NCBI RefSeq assembly: GCF_945269915.1
Contig: NZ_CALYOY010000016.1
Location: forward strand, 1 to 45,571
Direction of reading: 5' to 3'
Length of the DNA: 45,571 nt
Source of the DNA: an uncultured Bifidobacterium sp.
Lineage (GTDB): Bacteria > Actinomycetota > Actinomycetes > Actinomycetales > Bifidobacteriaceae
A model generated the notes under the pieces. The model searched no databases, was not told where the DNA came from, and worked only from the letters and a program-made list of their open reading frames with translations. A program made the position numbers and the translations under genes. Of this stretch, positions 35,691 through 42,953 are shown piece after piece (the stretch's first letter is position 1; each line of letters starts with the position of its first letter).

Positions 35691-36569
35691 ATGACTTCTG
35701 TATATTCCGGTTCTGTCCAGGCAGACCGGACCAAGCCCTCTTTGTGGAAGCGGTTTACAAGGGGACGCGGTCTTACCTATACGGTTCTGGCCGTGGTCGG
35801 TTTGGTCTGGATATTCCCCTTCATCTGGATGGCCCTGGGCTCGATCAAGAGCCAGGGGGAGATTCTCGCCACCCCGCCCACCTTCTGGCCGAAGAACCCG
35901 ACGCTGGAGAACTATGCCAAGTGGTTCGGAGAGCTGAACTTTGGGACCTACTTCGTCAACAGCATGATTGTTGCGGTGATTACGGTCCTGGGGAACGTGG
36001 TCTTCTGCTCCATGGTCGGATATGCGCTGGCCAAGATGGATTTCGCTGGCAAGCGCATTCTCTTCGGAGCCGTCATGATCACCCTTATGGTGCCCAGTGT
36101 CTCGACCTTTGTGCCGCTCTTTGTCATTGTTTCCAACCTGGGGTTGTCCAATACCTATTGGGCCCTGATCCTGCCTTTCCTCACTCAGCCCATTGGTGTA
36201 TTCCTGATGAGGCAGTTCATGATGGGGATTCCGGATGCCCTCCTGGAGGCGGCCCGGGTGGATGGTGCAGGTGAGCTGAGGATCTTCTGGTCCATAGTCC
36301 TTCCCCAGTGCGGGCCGCCTCTAGCGACCCTGAGCATACTGACCTTCCTGGCCTCCTGGAACAACTTCCTGTGGCCATTGGTCGCTATGCAGACCAACGA
36401 TCGTTATACCCTGCCGGTGGCGCTTTCCCTGTACTCGACAGGGCAGAACGCCACGAATTATGGAGTCCTGCTGGCAGGTGCGGTCTTGGTCATTACGCCG
36501 ATACTCCTGCTTTTCGTGGCCCTGCAGCGTTACTTCATCCAGGGTGTAGCAATGACCGGCATCAAGTAA
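35691..36569 (+). CDS. Sugar ABC transporter permease (MalG type), module 1
   Basis: The 292-residue partner permease has six predicted helices and the EAA loop EAARVDGAGELRIFWSIVLP. ASWNNFLWPLVAMQTNDRYTLP near the C-terminus is typical of MalG-type CUT1 subunits. The ATG at 35691 is 7 bp after the previous stop; a longer upstream reading overlaps the first permease and does not look like a membrane protein. It forms a heterodimeric channel with the MalF-type subunit. Confidence 0.94.
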   Translation: MTSVYSGSVQADRTKPSLWKRFTRGRGLTYTVLAVVGLVWIFPFIWMALGSIKSQGEILATPPTFWPKNPTLENYAKWFGELNFGTYFVNSMIVAVITVLGNVVFCSMVGYALAKMDFAGKRILFGAVMITLMVPSVSTFVPLFVIVSNLGLSNTYWALILPFLTQPIGVFLMRQFMMGIPDALLEAARVDGAGELRIFWSIVLPQCGPPLATLSILTFLASWNNFLWPLVAMQTNDRYTLPVALSLYSTGQNATNYGVLLAGAVLVITPILLLFVALQRYFIQGVAMTGIK

Positions 36570-36583
36570 TCCCAGCTTTTGTA

Positions 36584-36608
36584 CCCCGGACTCTATTTGG
36601 GGCCGGGG
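36584..36608 (+). repeat. Inverted repeat after the module 1 permeases
   Basis: CCCCGG (36584-36589) and CCGGGG (36603-36608) flank 13 bases, 14 bp after the permease stop. It may be a weak terminator or an mRNA-protecting hairpin that lowers read-through into the GH1 gene. No T tract follows directly. Confidence 0.4.
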
Positions 36609-36714
36609 CATGGAAGCGACCGCCATCATCGGGCCTTCCCCGTCGATGGCGTGATTTTTGTCTTTATTGAACCAGCAGCATCAAGTTCCGTCACAGAAAG
36701 GTCCACCATTGCCA

Positions 36715-37896
36715 ATGCAACGGTCAACTTACTCATTCCCGCAGGATTTTCTCTGGGGTGCAGCAACCGCTGCCCACCAGGTGGAGGGCAACAACGTTAG
36801 CTCGGACTGGTGGGAACGGGAGCATCGGGATGATACCGACCTGGCCGAACCTTCAGGGGATGCCCTGGACAGTTACAACCGATACGAGGATGATATTGAC
36901 CTGATTGTCAAAGGTGGTCTGGGTGCCTATCGATTCTCTCTGGAGTGGGCCAGGATTGAGCCCGAGGAGGGGTTCTTCTCCAAGGCTCAGCTCTTGCACT
37001 ACCGGCGGATGATTGAGGTCTGCCTTGAACGGGATGTTGTTCCTGTAGTGACTCTGAACCACATGACCTTGCCGCGTTGGTTCGCCCATCGCGGAGGATG
37101 GAGGTCCGAGGATTCAGCCGATCTGTTTGGTCGCTATGTGGCCAGGGTTCTCCCTATTCTGGACGGTGTGACCTGGGTCTGCACCATTAATGAGCCCAAT
37201 ATGGTCGCCTTGACACGGGGAGGTTCGCAGGGATCCAACATGGCCGCCTCCCAATTGCCTTCTCCGGATCCTGTGATCTCCGAATCGCTGATCCGGGCGC
37301 ATGACCGAGCTCGGGAGATTCTTGCCGAGGTGGACGCCATCCGTTCCGGCTGGACCATTGCCTGCCAGGATTTCCAGGCCGCTCCGGGATGCACCCGCCA
37401 GATGGAGGAGTACCGATATCCTCGTGAGGACATATTCACGGAGGCAGCCAAGGGAGATGATTTCGTCGGTGTCCAGGCTTATCTGCGGACCATCATCGGA
37501 CCAGAAGGGCCCCTGCCCGTCGTCGACGGTGCGGAGCGTACTCTGACCGGCTGGGAGTACTACCCCCAATCCTTGGAACACGCAGTCCGCCATACTTGGG
37601 AGGTGACTGGCCACGTTCCGATAGTGGTTACCGAAAACGGCATTGCCACAGGTGACGATTCTCGGCGCATCGACTATACCTATGATGCCTTGGCTGGGCT
37701 CCATACGGCCATGGACGATGGAATAGACGTGCAGGGCTATCTGCATTGGTCCTTGCTTGACAATTACGAATGGGGTTCGTTTAGACCCACCTTTGGTTTG
37801 GCTTCATGTGATCCCGACACCTTCAAGAGGGTTCCCAAACCCTCAATGAAGTGGTTGGGCAGAGTTGCGCAAACCGGTGTGCTGAGCCATCCCTGA
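36715..37896 (+). CDS. GH1 family beta-glycosidase
   Basis: The 393-residue cytoplasmic glycosidase has the family 1 N-terminal signature FPQDFLWGAATAAHQVEG. The acid/base Glu160 is in TINEPN and the nucleophile Glu307 in VTENG. The C-terminal part has HWSLLDNYEWGSFRPTFGL. This intact catalytic set makes beta-glucosidase, 6-phospho-beta-glucosidase or beta-galactosidase activity likely. The ABC context, without a PTS, favours non-phosphorylated sugars. It is shorter than the usual 440-480 residues. The start may be the ATG at 36715 or a TTG at 36709, which is better spaced from AAAGG. It is the last gene of module 1. Confidence 0.92.
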   Translation: MQRSTYSFPQDFLWGAATAAHQVEGNNVSSDWWEREHRDDTDLAEPSGDALDSYNRYEDDIDLIVKGGLGAYRFSLEWARIEPEEGFFSKAQLLHYRRMIEVCLERDVVPVVTLNHMTLPRWFAHRGGWRSEDSADLFGRYVARVLPILDGVTWVCTINEPNMVALTRGGSQGSNMAASQLPSPDPVISESLIRAHDRAREILAEVDAIRSGWTIACQDFQAAPGCTRQMEEYRYPREDIFTEAAKGDDFVGVQAYLRTIIGPEGPLPVVDGAERTLTGWEYYPQSLEHAVRHTWEVTGHVPIVVTENGIATGDDSRRIDYTYDALAGLHTAMDDGIDVQGYLHWSLLDNYEWGSFRPTFGLASCDPDTFKRVPKPSMKWLGRVAQTGVLSHP

Positions 37897-38065
37897 GTCG
37901 TCCACCATCCGGGAAGCAGGTTGTATGTGGATTGTCTGTTTGCCGATGGGTTGGTTGCTTTTGGATTGTCGATATCCCCAAGCCTTGGTTCCCGCCGGGA
38001 AGTGCATCGGGTCTGACCTGTCAGGACCATTGTTCCGGTCCGGATCTTCTGCAGAGGCATGAATC

Positions 38066-38096
38066 CGAATTGATCGCTTATGCTGTCATCAATTCG
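38066..38096. repeat. 9-bp inverted repeat in the module 1/2 junction
   Basis: CGAATTGAT (38066-38074) and ATCAATTCG (38088-38096) are perfect arms 13 bases apart, 170 bp after the GH1 stop. A terminator without a T tract, or a regulator site, are both possible. The 579-bp gap 37897-38475 also holds the repeated element and tlyA fragment described next. No intact gene lies in it. Confidence 0.4.
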
Positions 38097-38150
38097 TGTT
38101 CTGCATTTGAACTGTGGTCTGGTTCGACTAATTGAGACGTTTTCCCCCCG

Positions 38151-38200
38151 TACTACAGCGACACACGAAGCTGGACGCCAGCCGCAAACGGTGCGGCTAA
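38151..38200 (+). repeat. Junction element, copy 1
   Basis: By eye, 29 of the first 38 bases match the element at 45412-45449, with the shared cores CAGCGACACAC and CTGGACGCC, followed in both by TGCGG and TAA. Here the right part also forms a hairpin, AGCCGCA/TGCGGCT (38180-38186 and 38192-38198). It directly precedes the tlyA fragment. Copy 2 follows module 2, so the element marks the right side of both modules. Confidence 0.65.
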
Positions 38201-38202
38201 CG

Positions 38203-38355
38203 AGGAGAGGACCGCCTTGTCCAGGCCGTGGAACGGTTGACCAGGCGTGTCCTGGAATCAGGTTTCGGGGTCAGGGGCGGGTGTCATCGCCCATAACCGG
38301 AGTCCATGGCAATGTTGAATACCTGCTCCGGTTATCGGATACGGCTGAAATCTGA
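38203..38355 (+). pseudogene. tlyA: Truncated, frameshifted copy of the tlyA 3' end
   Basis: Bases 38210-38337 align to 31809-31937 at the end of the intact tlyA gene, with 109 of 129 positions identical by eye. One base is deleted near 38272, which shifts the frame between RRVLESGFGVRG and SPITGVHGNVEYLLRLS. The native-like stop at 38353-38355 is kept after a different tail (DTAEI). No upstream part of tlyA is present, so it cannot make a functional enzyme. About 16% divergence means it is not a recent exact duplication; it may be the 3' end of another tlyA allele displaced by insertion of module 1. Confidence 0.88.
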
Positions 38356-38475
38356 CCCTCGGCCATTCGTATTGACGGGATGGCCTGTTTCACCGTCTCG
38401 GAGCGGCTTTCCTGGGCCGCGGATAAGCAATGCTATATTTGGTCATGCCTACTTCCCCTTTTTCCAGGAGGTCTC

Positions 38476-39504
38476 GTGGCTGGGATCAAGGATGTCGCCG
38501 CCGAAGCCGGAGTTTCCATCAGCACCGTTTCATATGTCCTCTCGGGAAAACGACGAGTCAGCGATGAGACCAAGTTGAAGGTTCTTGAGGCTGTTCGTCT
38601 CCTGGATTACCGTCCCAAGCGGGGAGCCGCCATGCTGCGCCAGGGGGCCCGGACCAGGTTGATGGCGCTGAGTTCCCCCATGCACAGCTACACCGACTAC
38701 AGCAACTATGCCGCGTTCTTCTTCGCGGTTGTGGCCAGGGCGCGTCGCTACCACTACAACGTCGTGCTGCTTACGGACGAAAACGAGGAGGATGAACTGC
38801 TGCGCATGTCATACAGCGGCATGGTCGACGGGGTACTGCTGCTGGACGTCAATACCGACGATGAGCGAGTGGCTCATGCGCGAACATCCATGGTGCCCTA
38901 TGTCTCTATCGGTTGCGCGAAGGACCATGCGGACCTTGTTTCCGTGGATACCGATTTCGAAGCCATGGGCAGGATGGCCATTGATGAGTTCTACCGGTTG
39001 GGGCATCGGAATGTGCTCATGATCGGAGCCAGTGAGGAAAGCTACCGCCAAGGATCGAACTTCCTGGTCCGGACCAGGGAATCCGTTGAAACGCGAGCAA
39101 AGGTGCTGGGAATGCACCTGGACTTCCGATACTCCACCGGTGATGACGCAGTGCACGTGGAGGAGGTCATCGCCTCAGCCTACATGCAGACCCCGGGCAT
39201 AACGGCGATTATGGCCCAAACCAACATCAGCCACATGAATAACGTCATCGGTTCCTTGTTCAGACGAGGCAAGTCCATTCCCGGCGATGTATCGCTCCTG
39301 GCCTTGAGCACCTTCGGCAACGCTTCGGTCATGGAACAGCCCATAGATGAGATTCCCATGCAGCCCAACAAGACATGCTCCCGCGGAGTGGACATGCTCA
39401 TGGACCGTCTTGAAGGGCGTGAATCCAATCTCGGGGCGGTTGAGCTGATTCCTTCGAGTTACCTTCGCCGAGGATCGGTCGGTCCGGTTTCCGGCAGAGG
39501 CTGA
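38476..39504 (+). CDS. LacI-family regulator of sugar module 2
   Basis: The 342-residue repressor begins with the LacI DNA-binding domain IKDVAAEAGVSISTVSYVLS, and the hinge helix follows RLLDYRPKRGA. The ligand domain is of LacI type, with GHRNVLMIGASEESYRQGSN and IPGDVSLLALSTFGNASV. The GTG at 38476 is chosen for AGGAGG 4 bp upstream. The earlier in-frame ATG at 38380 has no such site and would precede the helix-turn-helix with unrelated residues. It is likely to control the binding-protein operon that starts 140 bp downstream. It is not closely similar to the module 1 regulator. Confidence 0.93.
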   Translation: MAGIKDVAAEAGVSISTVSYVLSGKRRVSDETKLKVLEAVRLLDYRPKRGAAMLRQGARTRLMALSSPMHSYTDYSNYAAFFFAVVARARRYHYNVVLLTDENEEDELLRMSYSGMVDGVLLLDVNTDDERVAHARTSMVPYVSIGCAKDHADLVSVDTDFEAMGRMAIDEFYRLGHRNVLMIGASEESYRQGSNFLVRTRESVETRAKVLGMHLDFRYSTGDDAVHVEEVIASAYMQTPGITAIMAQTNISHMNNVIGSLFRRGKSIPGDVSLLALSTFGNASVMEQPIDEIPMQPNKTCSRGVDMLMDRLEGRESNLGAVELIPSSYLRRGSVGPVSGRG

Positions 39505-39531
39505 ACGGTCCGTATCTTCCACTGCAACGAC

Positions 39532-39599
39532 TTGTCGAAAATTGTCGAAATAGTCGGCCGATGATAGTGCAATGAATAAATTAAGTACTGGTTATTCAT
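39532..39599 (+). promoter_or_regulatory. Probable promoter/operator region of module 2
   Basis: TTGTCGAAAA (39532-39541) and TTGTCGAAAT (39542-39551) are exact-phase direct repeats one helical turn apart. ATGAATAA (39572-39579) and TTATTCAT (39592-39599) form an 8-bp inverted repeat with a 12-base spacer. Both lie between the regulator gene and the binding-protein start at 39644. Either could be the LacI operator. No clear -35/-10 pair could be fixed. Confidence 0.5.
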
Positions 39600-39643
39600 C
39601 GCGGATGACCCTTGAGCAATGAGGCCGAAAGGAGAGGACTCCT

Positions 39644-40960
39644 ATGAAGGTGTCTAAGACAATCATGGCGGCGCTGACAGCCGTGGCGAGTCTCGTGGGA
39701 CTTGCATCCCTGTCCGGTTGTGGCGGCAGTGACAGCGCCCAGGAGGAGCACCCTGATTCCATCAAGATCTGGTACTACGAGGAGGATAACGGCGCACAGG
39801 GCAAGGCCTGGAAGCAGGCCATCGCCGATTACCAGAAGAAGACCGGCGTCAAGGTCAACTTCGAGAAGAAGACCTTCGAGCAGATCAGGCAGAACGCCAG
39901 CCAGATCCTGAATTCCGACGATGCCCCCGATGTCATGGAGTATAACAAGGGCAACGCCACGGCCGGCCTGCTCTCGAGCCAGGGACTGCTGTCCAGCCTG
40001 AACGATTACGTCAAGAAGTACAACTGGGATAAGAAGATCACCGGCTCACTCGCCGCCCCCGGTAAGTATGACGAAAAGGGCGTCATGGGATCCGGTGATT
40101 GGTATGGCATCACCACCTACGGCGAGGAGGTGATGATGTACTACAACACGGAGATGTTCGAGAAGTACGGCATCGCCATTCCCAAGACCATGCCCGAGCT
40201 GGAAGCAGCCATGCAGAAGTTCAAGGACAACGGTGTGACACCGCTGTCCGAGGGTGTGGCCGAGTATCCTCTGCAGCACCTCTGGTGGCAGCTGGTCCTG
40301 CAGAAGGCGGATACCAAGCTGATCAACGCCTACCAGCGCTATGACGGCAAGGTTGACTGGGAGGGTCCCGCCATGACCTACGCCACCGACACCATCAAGG
40401 ACTGGGTCGACAAGGGATACATCAGCAAGGATTCAACCGGTCTCAAGGCCGAGGATGCCGGGCAGAACTTCATGAAGGGCACCTACCCCATGTTCTTCTC
40501 CGGATCATGGTGGTTCGGACGCTTCCAGAGTGATGTTCCCAACCTCAAGTGGCAGGTCGGTCTCTTCCCCGAGTCCAAGAAGATCCCTGGCGGATCAGGC
40601 AACATCTGGGTCATTCCCGAGCGCTCCAAGAAGAAGGATGCCGCTGCCGAGTTCATCAACATGACCCTGACCAAGGACAACCAGAACCTGATGGGCAACT
40701 CCGGTGGCCTGCCCATCGCCGCGGATGCCGATAAGATAACCGACCCCAAGAGCAAGGAACTGATATCGGGGTTCAACGAGGTCATCAAGGATGACCGTCT
40801 GGGGTACTATCCCGATTGGCCCACCTCCACACTCTATGACGAGCTCAATGCCGGCCTGCAGGAGCTGGTCAACGGCACCAAGGCCCCCAAGGACGTACTC
40901 AAGGAACTCCAAGGCAAGTACGACAAGGGTGTTGAGACGTCAGGCGTGAAGCAGAAGTAA
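39644..40960 (+). CDS. Sugar-binding lipoprotein of ABC transporter, module 2
   Basis: The 438-residue family 1 solute-binding protein has a signal peptide (MKVSKTIMAALTAVASLVGL) and lipobox LSGC. The mature protein has IKIWYYEEDNGAQGKAWKQAI, DDAPDVMEYNKGNAT and the aromatic-rich FFSGSWWFGRF, usual in oligosaccharide binders. The start follows GGAGAGGA. The operon continues with two permeases and an alpha-xylosidase, so a xylose-containing oligosaccharide such as a xyloglucan fragment or isoprimeverose is the best guess at the ligand. It shows little similarity to the module 1 binding protein. Confidence 0.94.
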   Translation: MKVSKTIMAALTAVASLVGLASLSGCGGSDSAQEEHPDSIKIWYYEEDNGAQGKAWKQAIADYQKKTGVKVNFEKKTFEQIRQNASQILNSDDAPDVMEYNKGNATAGLLSSQGLLSSLNDYVKKYNWDKKITGSLAAPGKYDEKGVMGSGDWYGITTYGEEVMMYYNTEMFEKYGIAIPKTMPELEAAMQKFKDNGVTPLSEGVAEYPLQHLWWQLVLQKADTKLINAYQRYDGKVDWEGPAMTYATDTIKDWVDKGYISKDSTGLKAEDAGQNFMKGTYPMFFSGSWWFGRFQSDVPNLKWQVGLFPESKKIPGGSGNIWVIPERSKKKDAAAEFINMTLTKDNQNLMGNSGGLPIAADADKITDPKSKELISGFNEVIKDDRLGYYPDWPTSTLYDELNAGLQELVNGTKAPKDVLKELQGKYDKGVETSGVKQK

Positions 40961-40970
40961 TCACAAGAAC

Positions 40971-41000
40971 GCTCGGATTGCCCGATCAGTCAATCCGAGC
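40971..41000 (+). repeat. Stem-loop between binding-protein and permease genes, module 2
   Basis: GCTCGGATTG and CAATCCGAGC are perfect 10-bp arms around a 10-base loop, 10 bp after the binding-protein stop, followed by CTGGCTTTATT. Such hairpins commonly protect the upstream mRNA or partly terminate, giving more binding protein than permease. The rest of the 160-bp gap shows no gene. Confidence 0.7.
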
Positions 41001-41120
41001 CTGGCTTTATTCACCGGATGGTCCCGCAGCACCGGTCAACGGACCTGCTTTCTTGAGGAAGTGGATTCCCGGTCCTGCGGGACACCGCCCGGACATCATT
41101 TGTGTATGAGGAAGTGAGAC

Positions 41121-42092
41121 ATGGGATCTCGAAGAAAGAAAGGCGCCGAATCGGTCTCCGCCAGAACCGACGAAGAGCGTGGGATGTCCCGGATACCGGG
41201 TAATCCGTCTAACCGTTTCTGGTGGTATCTGATACCAGGCCTGGTGGTCCTGCTCTGGATCATCATCGTGCCGGCTATCTGGAACATCTATCTGAGCTTC
41301 ACCAACTACCGGGGCATACGTCCGCCGAAGTGGATCGGGTTGGATAACTGGTCCAGACTCATGAGGGATGCCACCTTCTGGGCTTCCTTCCGCAACTCCA
41401 TCTGGATGATCGTGGCCATGGTGGTCATTCCCATCCTGATCGGTCTGATTCTGGCCTCTCTGGTGTTCGACGTGGTGCAGAAACGCTTCGGTGCCAAGAC
41501 CGCTTCGACCATGAGAGCCATCTACTACTTCCCCCAGCTCCTGCCCATCTCCGTGGCCGCCCTGGTCATGGGCTGGATTTTCCGGCCAGAGAACGGTGCC
41601 CTCAATGCCATTCTGAAAGGAATGGGCCTGGGGCGCTTCCAGCACAACTGGCTGGGATCGCCTGATACGGCTTTGATATTCCTGATGATCATCATGATCT
41701 GGATTCAGCTGGGGTATCCGCTGGTCATCTTCATGTCAGGGCTGCAGAGGGTCGATCCGGAACTGTACGAAGCGGCCAGCCTGGATGGGGCCAACTGGTG
41801 GCAGCGGTTCAGGGTCATCACCCTGCCGGCCATCAAGCCCGAGATCTTCGTGGTTGCCCTGACCTGCACCATCGCCGCCCTGAAGGTCTTCGCTCCCGTA
41901 TACATGCTGACCAAGGGCGGCCCTGGCGACAGCACCATCGTGCCCTCCTATTACTCCTATACCCAGTTCTTCCAGTCCCAGCAGGTCGGGTACGGAGCGG
42001 CCATAGCAACGGCCCTGACGGTGGTCATCATCGTCATATCGATTGTCTTCACCAACCTTCAGCAGCGGGTTGAGAAAGAGGATGAGGAGTAA
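41121..42092 (+). CDS. Sugar ABC transporter permease (MalF type), module 2
   Basis: The 323-residue membrane subunit has a charged N-terminal arm of about 30 residues and then six predicted helices (WWYLIPGLVVLLWIIIVPAI first). The EAA loop is YEAASLDGANWWQRFRVITL, and KVFAPVYMLTKGGPGDST near the C-terminus is typical of MalF-type CUT1 subunits. GAGGAAG precedes the ATG. It pairs with the next gene 3 bp downstream. As in module 1, no ATPase gene accompanies it. Confidence 0.94.
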   Translation: MGSRRKKGAESVSARTDEERGMSRIPGNPSNRFWWYLIPGLVVLLWIIIVPAIWNIYLSFTNYRGIRPPKWIGLDNWSRLMRDATFWASFRNSIWMIVAMVVIPILIGLILASLVFDVVQKRFGAKTASTMRAIYYFPQLLPISVAALVMGWIFRPENGALNAILKGMGLGRFQHNWLGSPDTALIFLMIIMIWIQLGYPLVIFMSGLQRVDPELYEAASLDGANWWQRFRVITLPAIKPEIFVVALTCTIAALKVFAPVYMLTKGGPGDSTIVPSYYSYTQFFQSQQVGYGAAIATALTVVIIVISIVFTNLQQRVEKEDEE

Positions 42093-42095
42093 GAC

Positions 42096-42953
42096 ATGAG
42101 TGCACATACCACGCTTCCCAAGGCAAGGAAGAACCGGACGGTGGGAGACTGGGCCATTCTGGTCCTGCTGATCATCGGCGGGCTGATCATGCTCTTCCCC
42201 TTCTTCATCCTTCTCCTCAACGCCTTCAAGACCGCGGCCGATTACAACGCATCAGGCCCGCTCTCATGGCCCAGCGAGTTCAGTCTGGCCGGTCTGGAGA
42301 AGTTCTGGACCAGGGTCAGGTTCCCCCAGAAGGTCTGGAACAGCATCTGGATCAGCGGACTGGTGTCGGTTCTGGCGGTAGGCCTCTCCGTGCTGAATTC
42401 ATTCGCGCTCGGCATCGGCAGGGTCAGGGGGCGGCGCTGGATCGTCCTCCTGATCATGCTGGCCAACATGATGCCCCAGGAGGCCCTGCTCTACCCGCTC
42501 TACATCATGTTCAAGAGCATGGGGCTGTACAACTCCCAGTGGGCCATAGTGATCATATTCACCGTCATACAGAGCGCCTTCGGCACCTACCTGCTCTCCT
42601 CGGTCTACGGCACCTTCCCCAAGGCCATCCTGGAGGCAGCCACCATCGACGGTGCCAGCAGGTGGAGGGTGCTCAAGGACATCGTCTTCCCCATATCCAC
42701 GCCCACGCTGAGCGTCATGCTGGTCTTCTTCTTCATCTGGACCTGGAACGAGTACATGATTCCCATGGCCTTCCTGATCGACAACGCCAAGCAGACCGTC
42801 CCGATCGCCATCGCCTCCCTGACCGGGGACAGGCTCATGGATGTGACCACCACGGCGGCGGCCTCACTGATCAGCATCGTGCCCACGCTGATCTTCTACC
42901 TCATCTTCCAGCGCACCCTCTCCAGGGGCATCACGACAGGAGCAGTGAAATAA
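42096..42953 (+). CDS. Sugar ABC transporter permease (MalG type), module 2
   Basis: The 285-residue permease has six predicted helices (WAILVLLIIGGLIMLFPFFI first) and the EAA loop EAATIDGASRWRVLKDIVFP. TWNEYMIPMAFLIDNAKQTVP near the C-terminus is typical of MalG-type subunits. It lies 3 bp after the first permease, and its stop codon directly abuts the start of the GH31 gene, so the three are translated together. Confidence 0.94.
   Translation: MSAHTTLPKARKNRTVGDWAILVLLIIGGLIMLFPFFILLLNAFKTAADYNASGPLSWPSEFSLAGLEKFWTRVRFPQKVWNSIWISGLVSVLAVGLSVLNSFALGIGRVRGRRWIVLLIMLANMMPQEALLYPLYIMFKSMGLYNSQWAIVIIFTVIQSAFGTYLLSSVYGTFPKAILEAATIDGASRWRVLKDIVFPISTPTLSVMLVFFFIWTWNEYMIPMAFLIDNAKQTVPIAIASLTGDRLMDVTTTAAASLISIVPTLIFYLIFQRTLSRGITTGAVK

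Noticed and set aside
37897-38475. Possible small genes in the module junction
   Set aside because: Short frames here lack ribosome-binding sites, and the only recognisable peptide is the frameshifted tlyA tail, so it is annotated as a remnant instead.
38380-38475. Earlier ATG start for the module 2 regulator
   Set aside because: It would put about 32 unrelated residues before the LacI helix-turn-helix, while the GTG at 38476 has an ideal AGGAGG.
31965-38476. Integrase, transposase or phage genes that could explain the module 1 insertion
   Set aside because: Every substantial gene in the interval has another clear assignment, and no recombinase motif was found.
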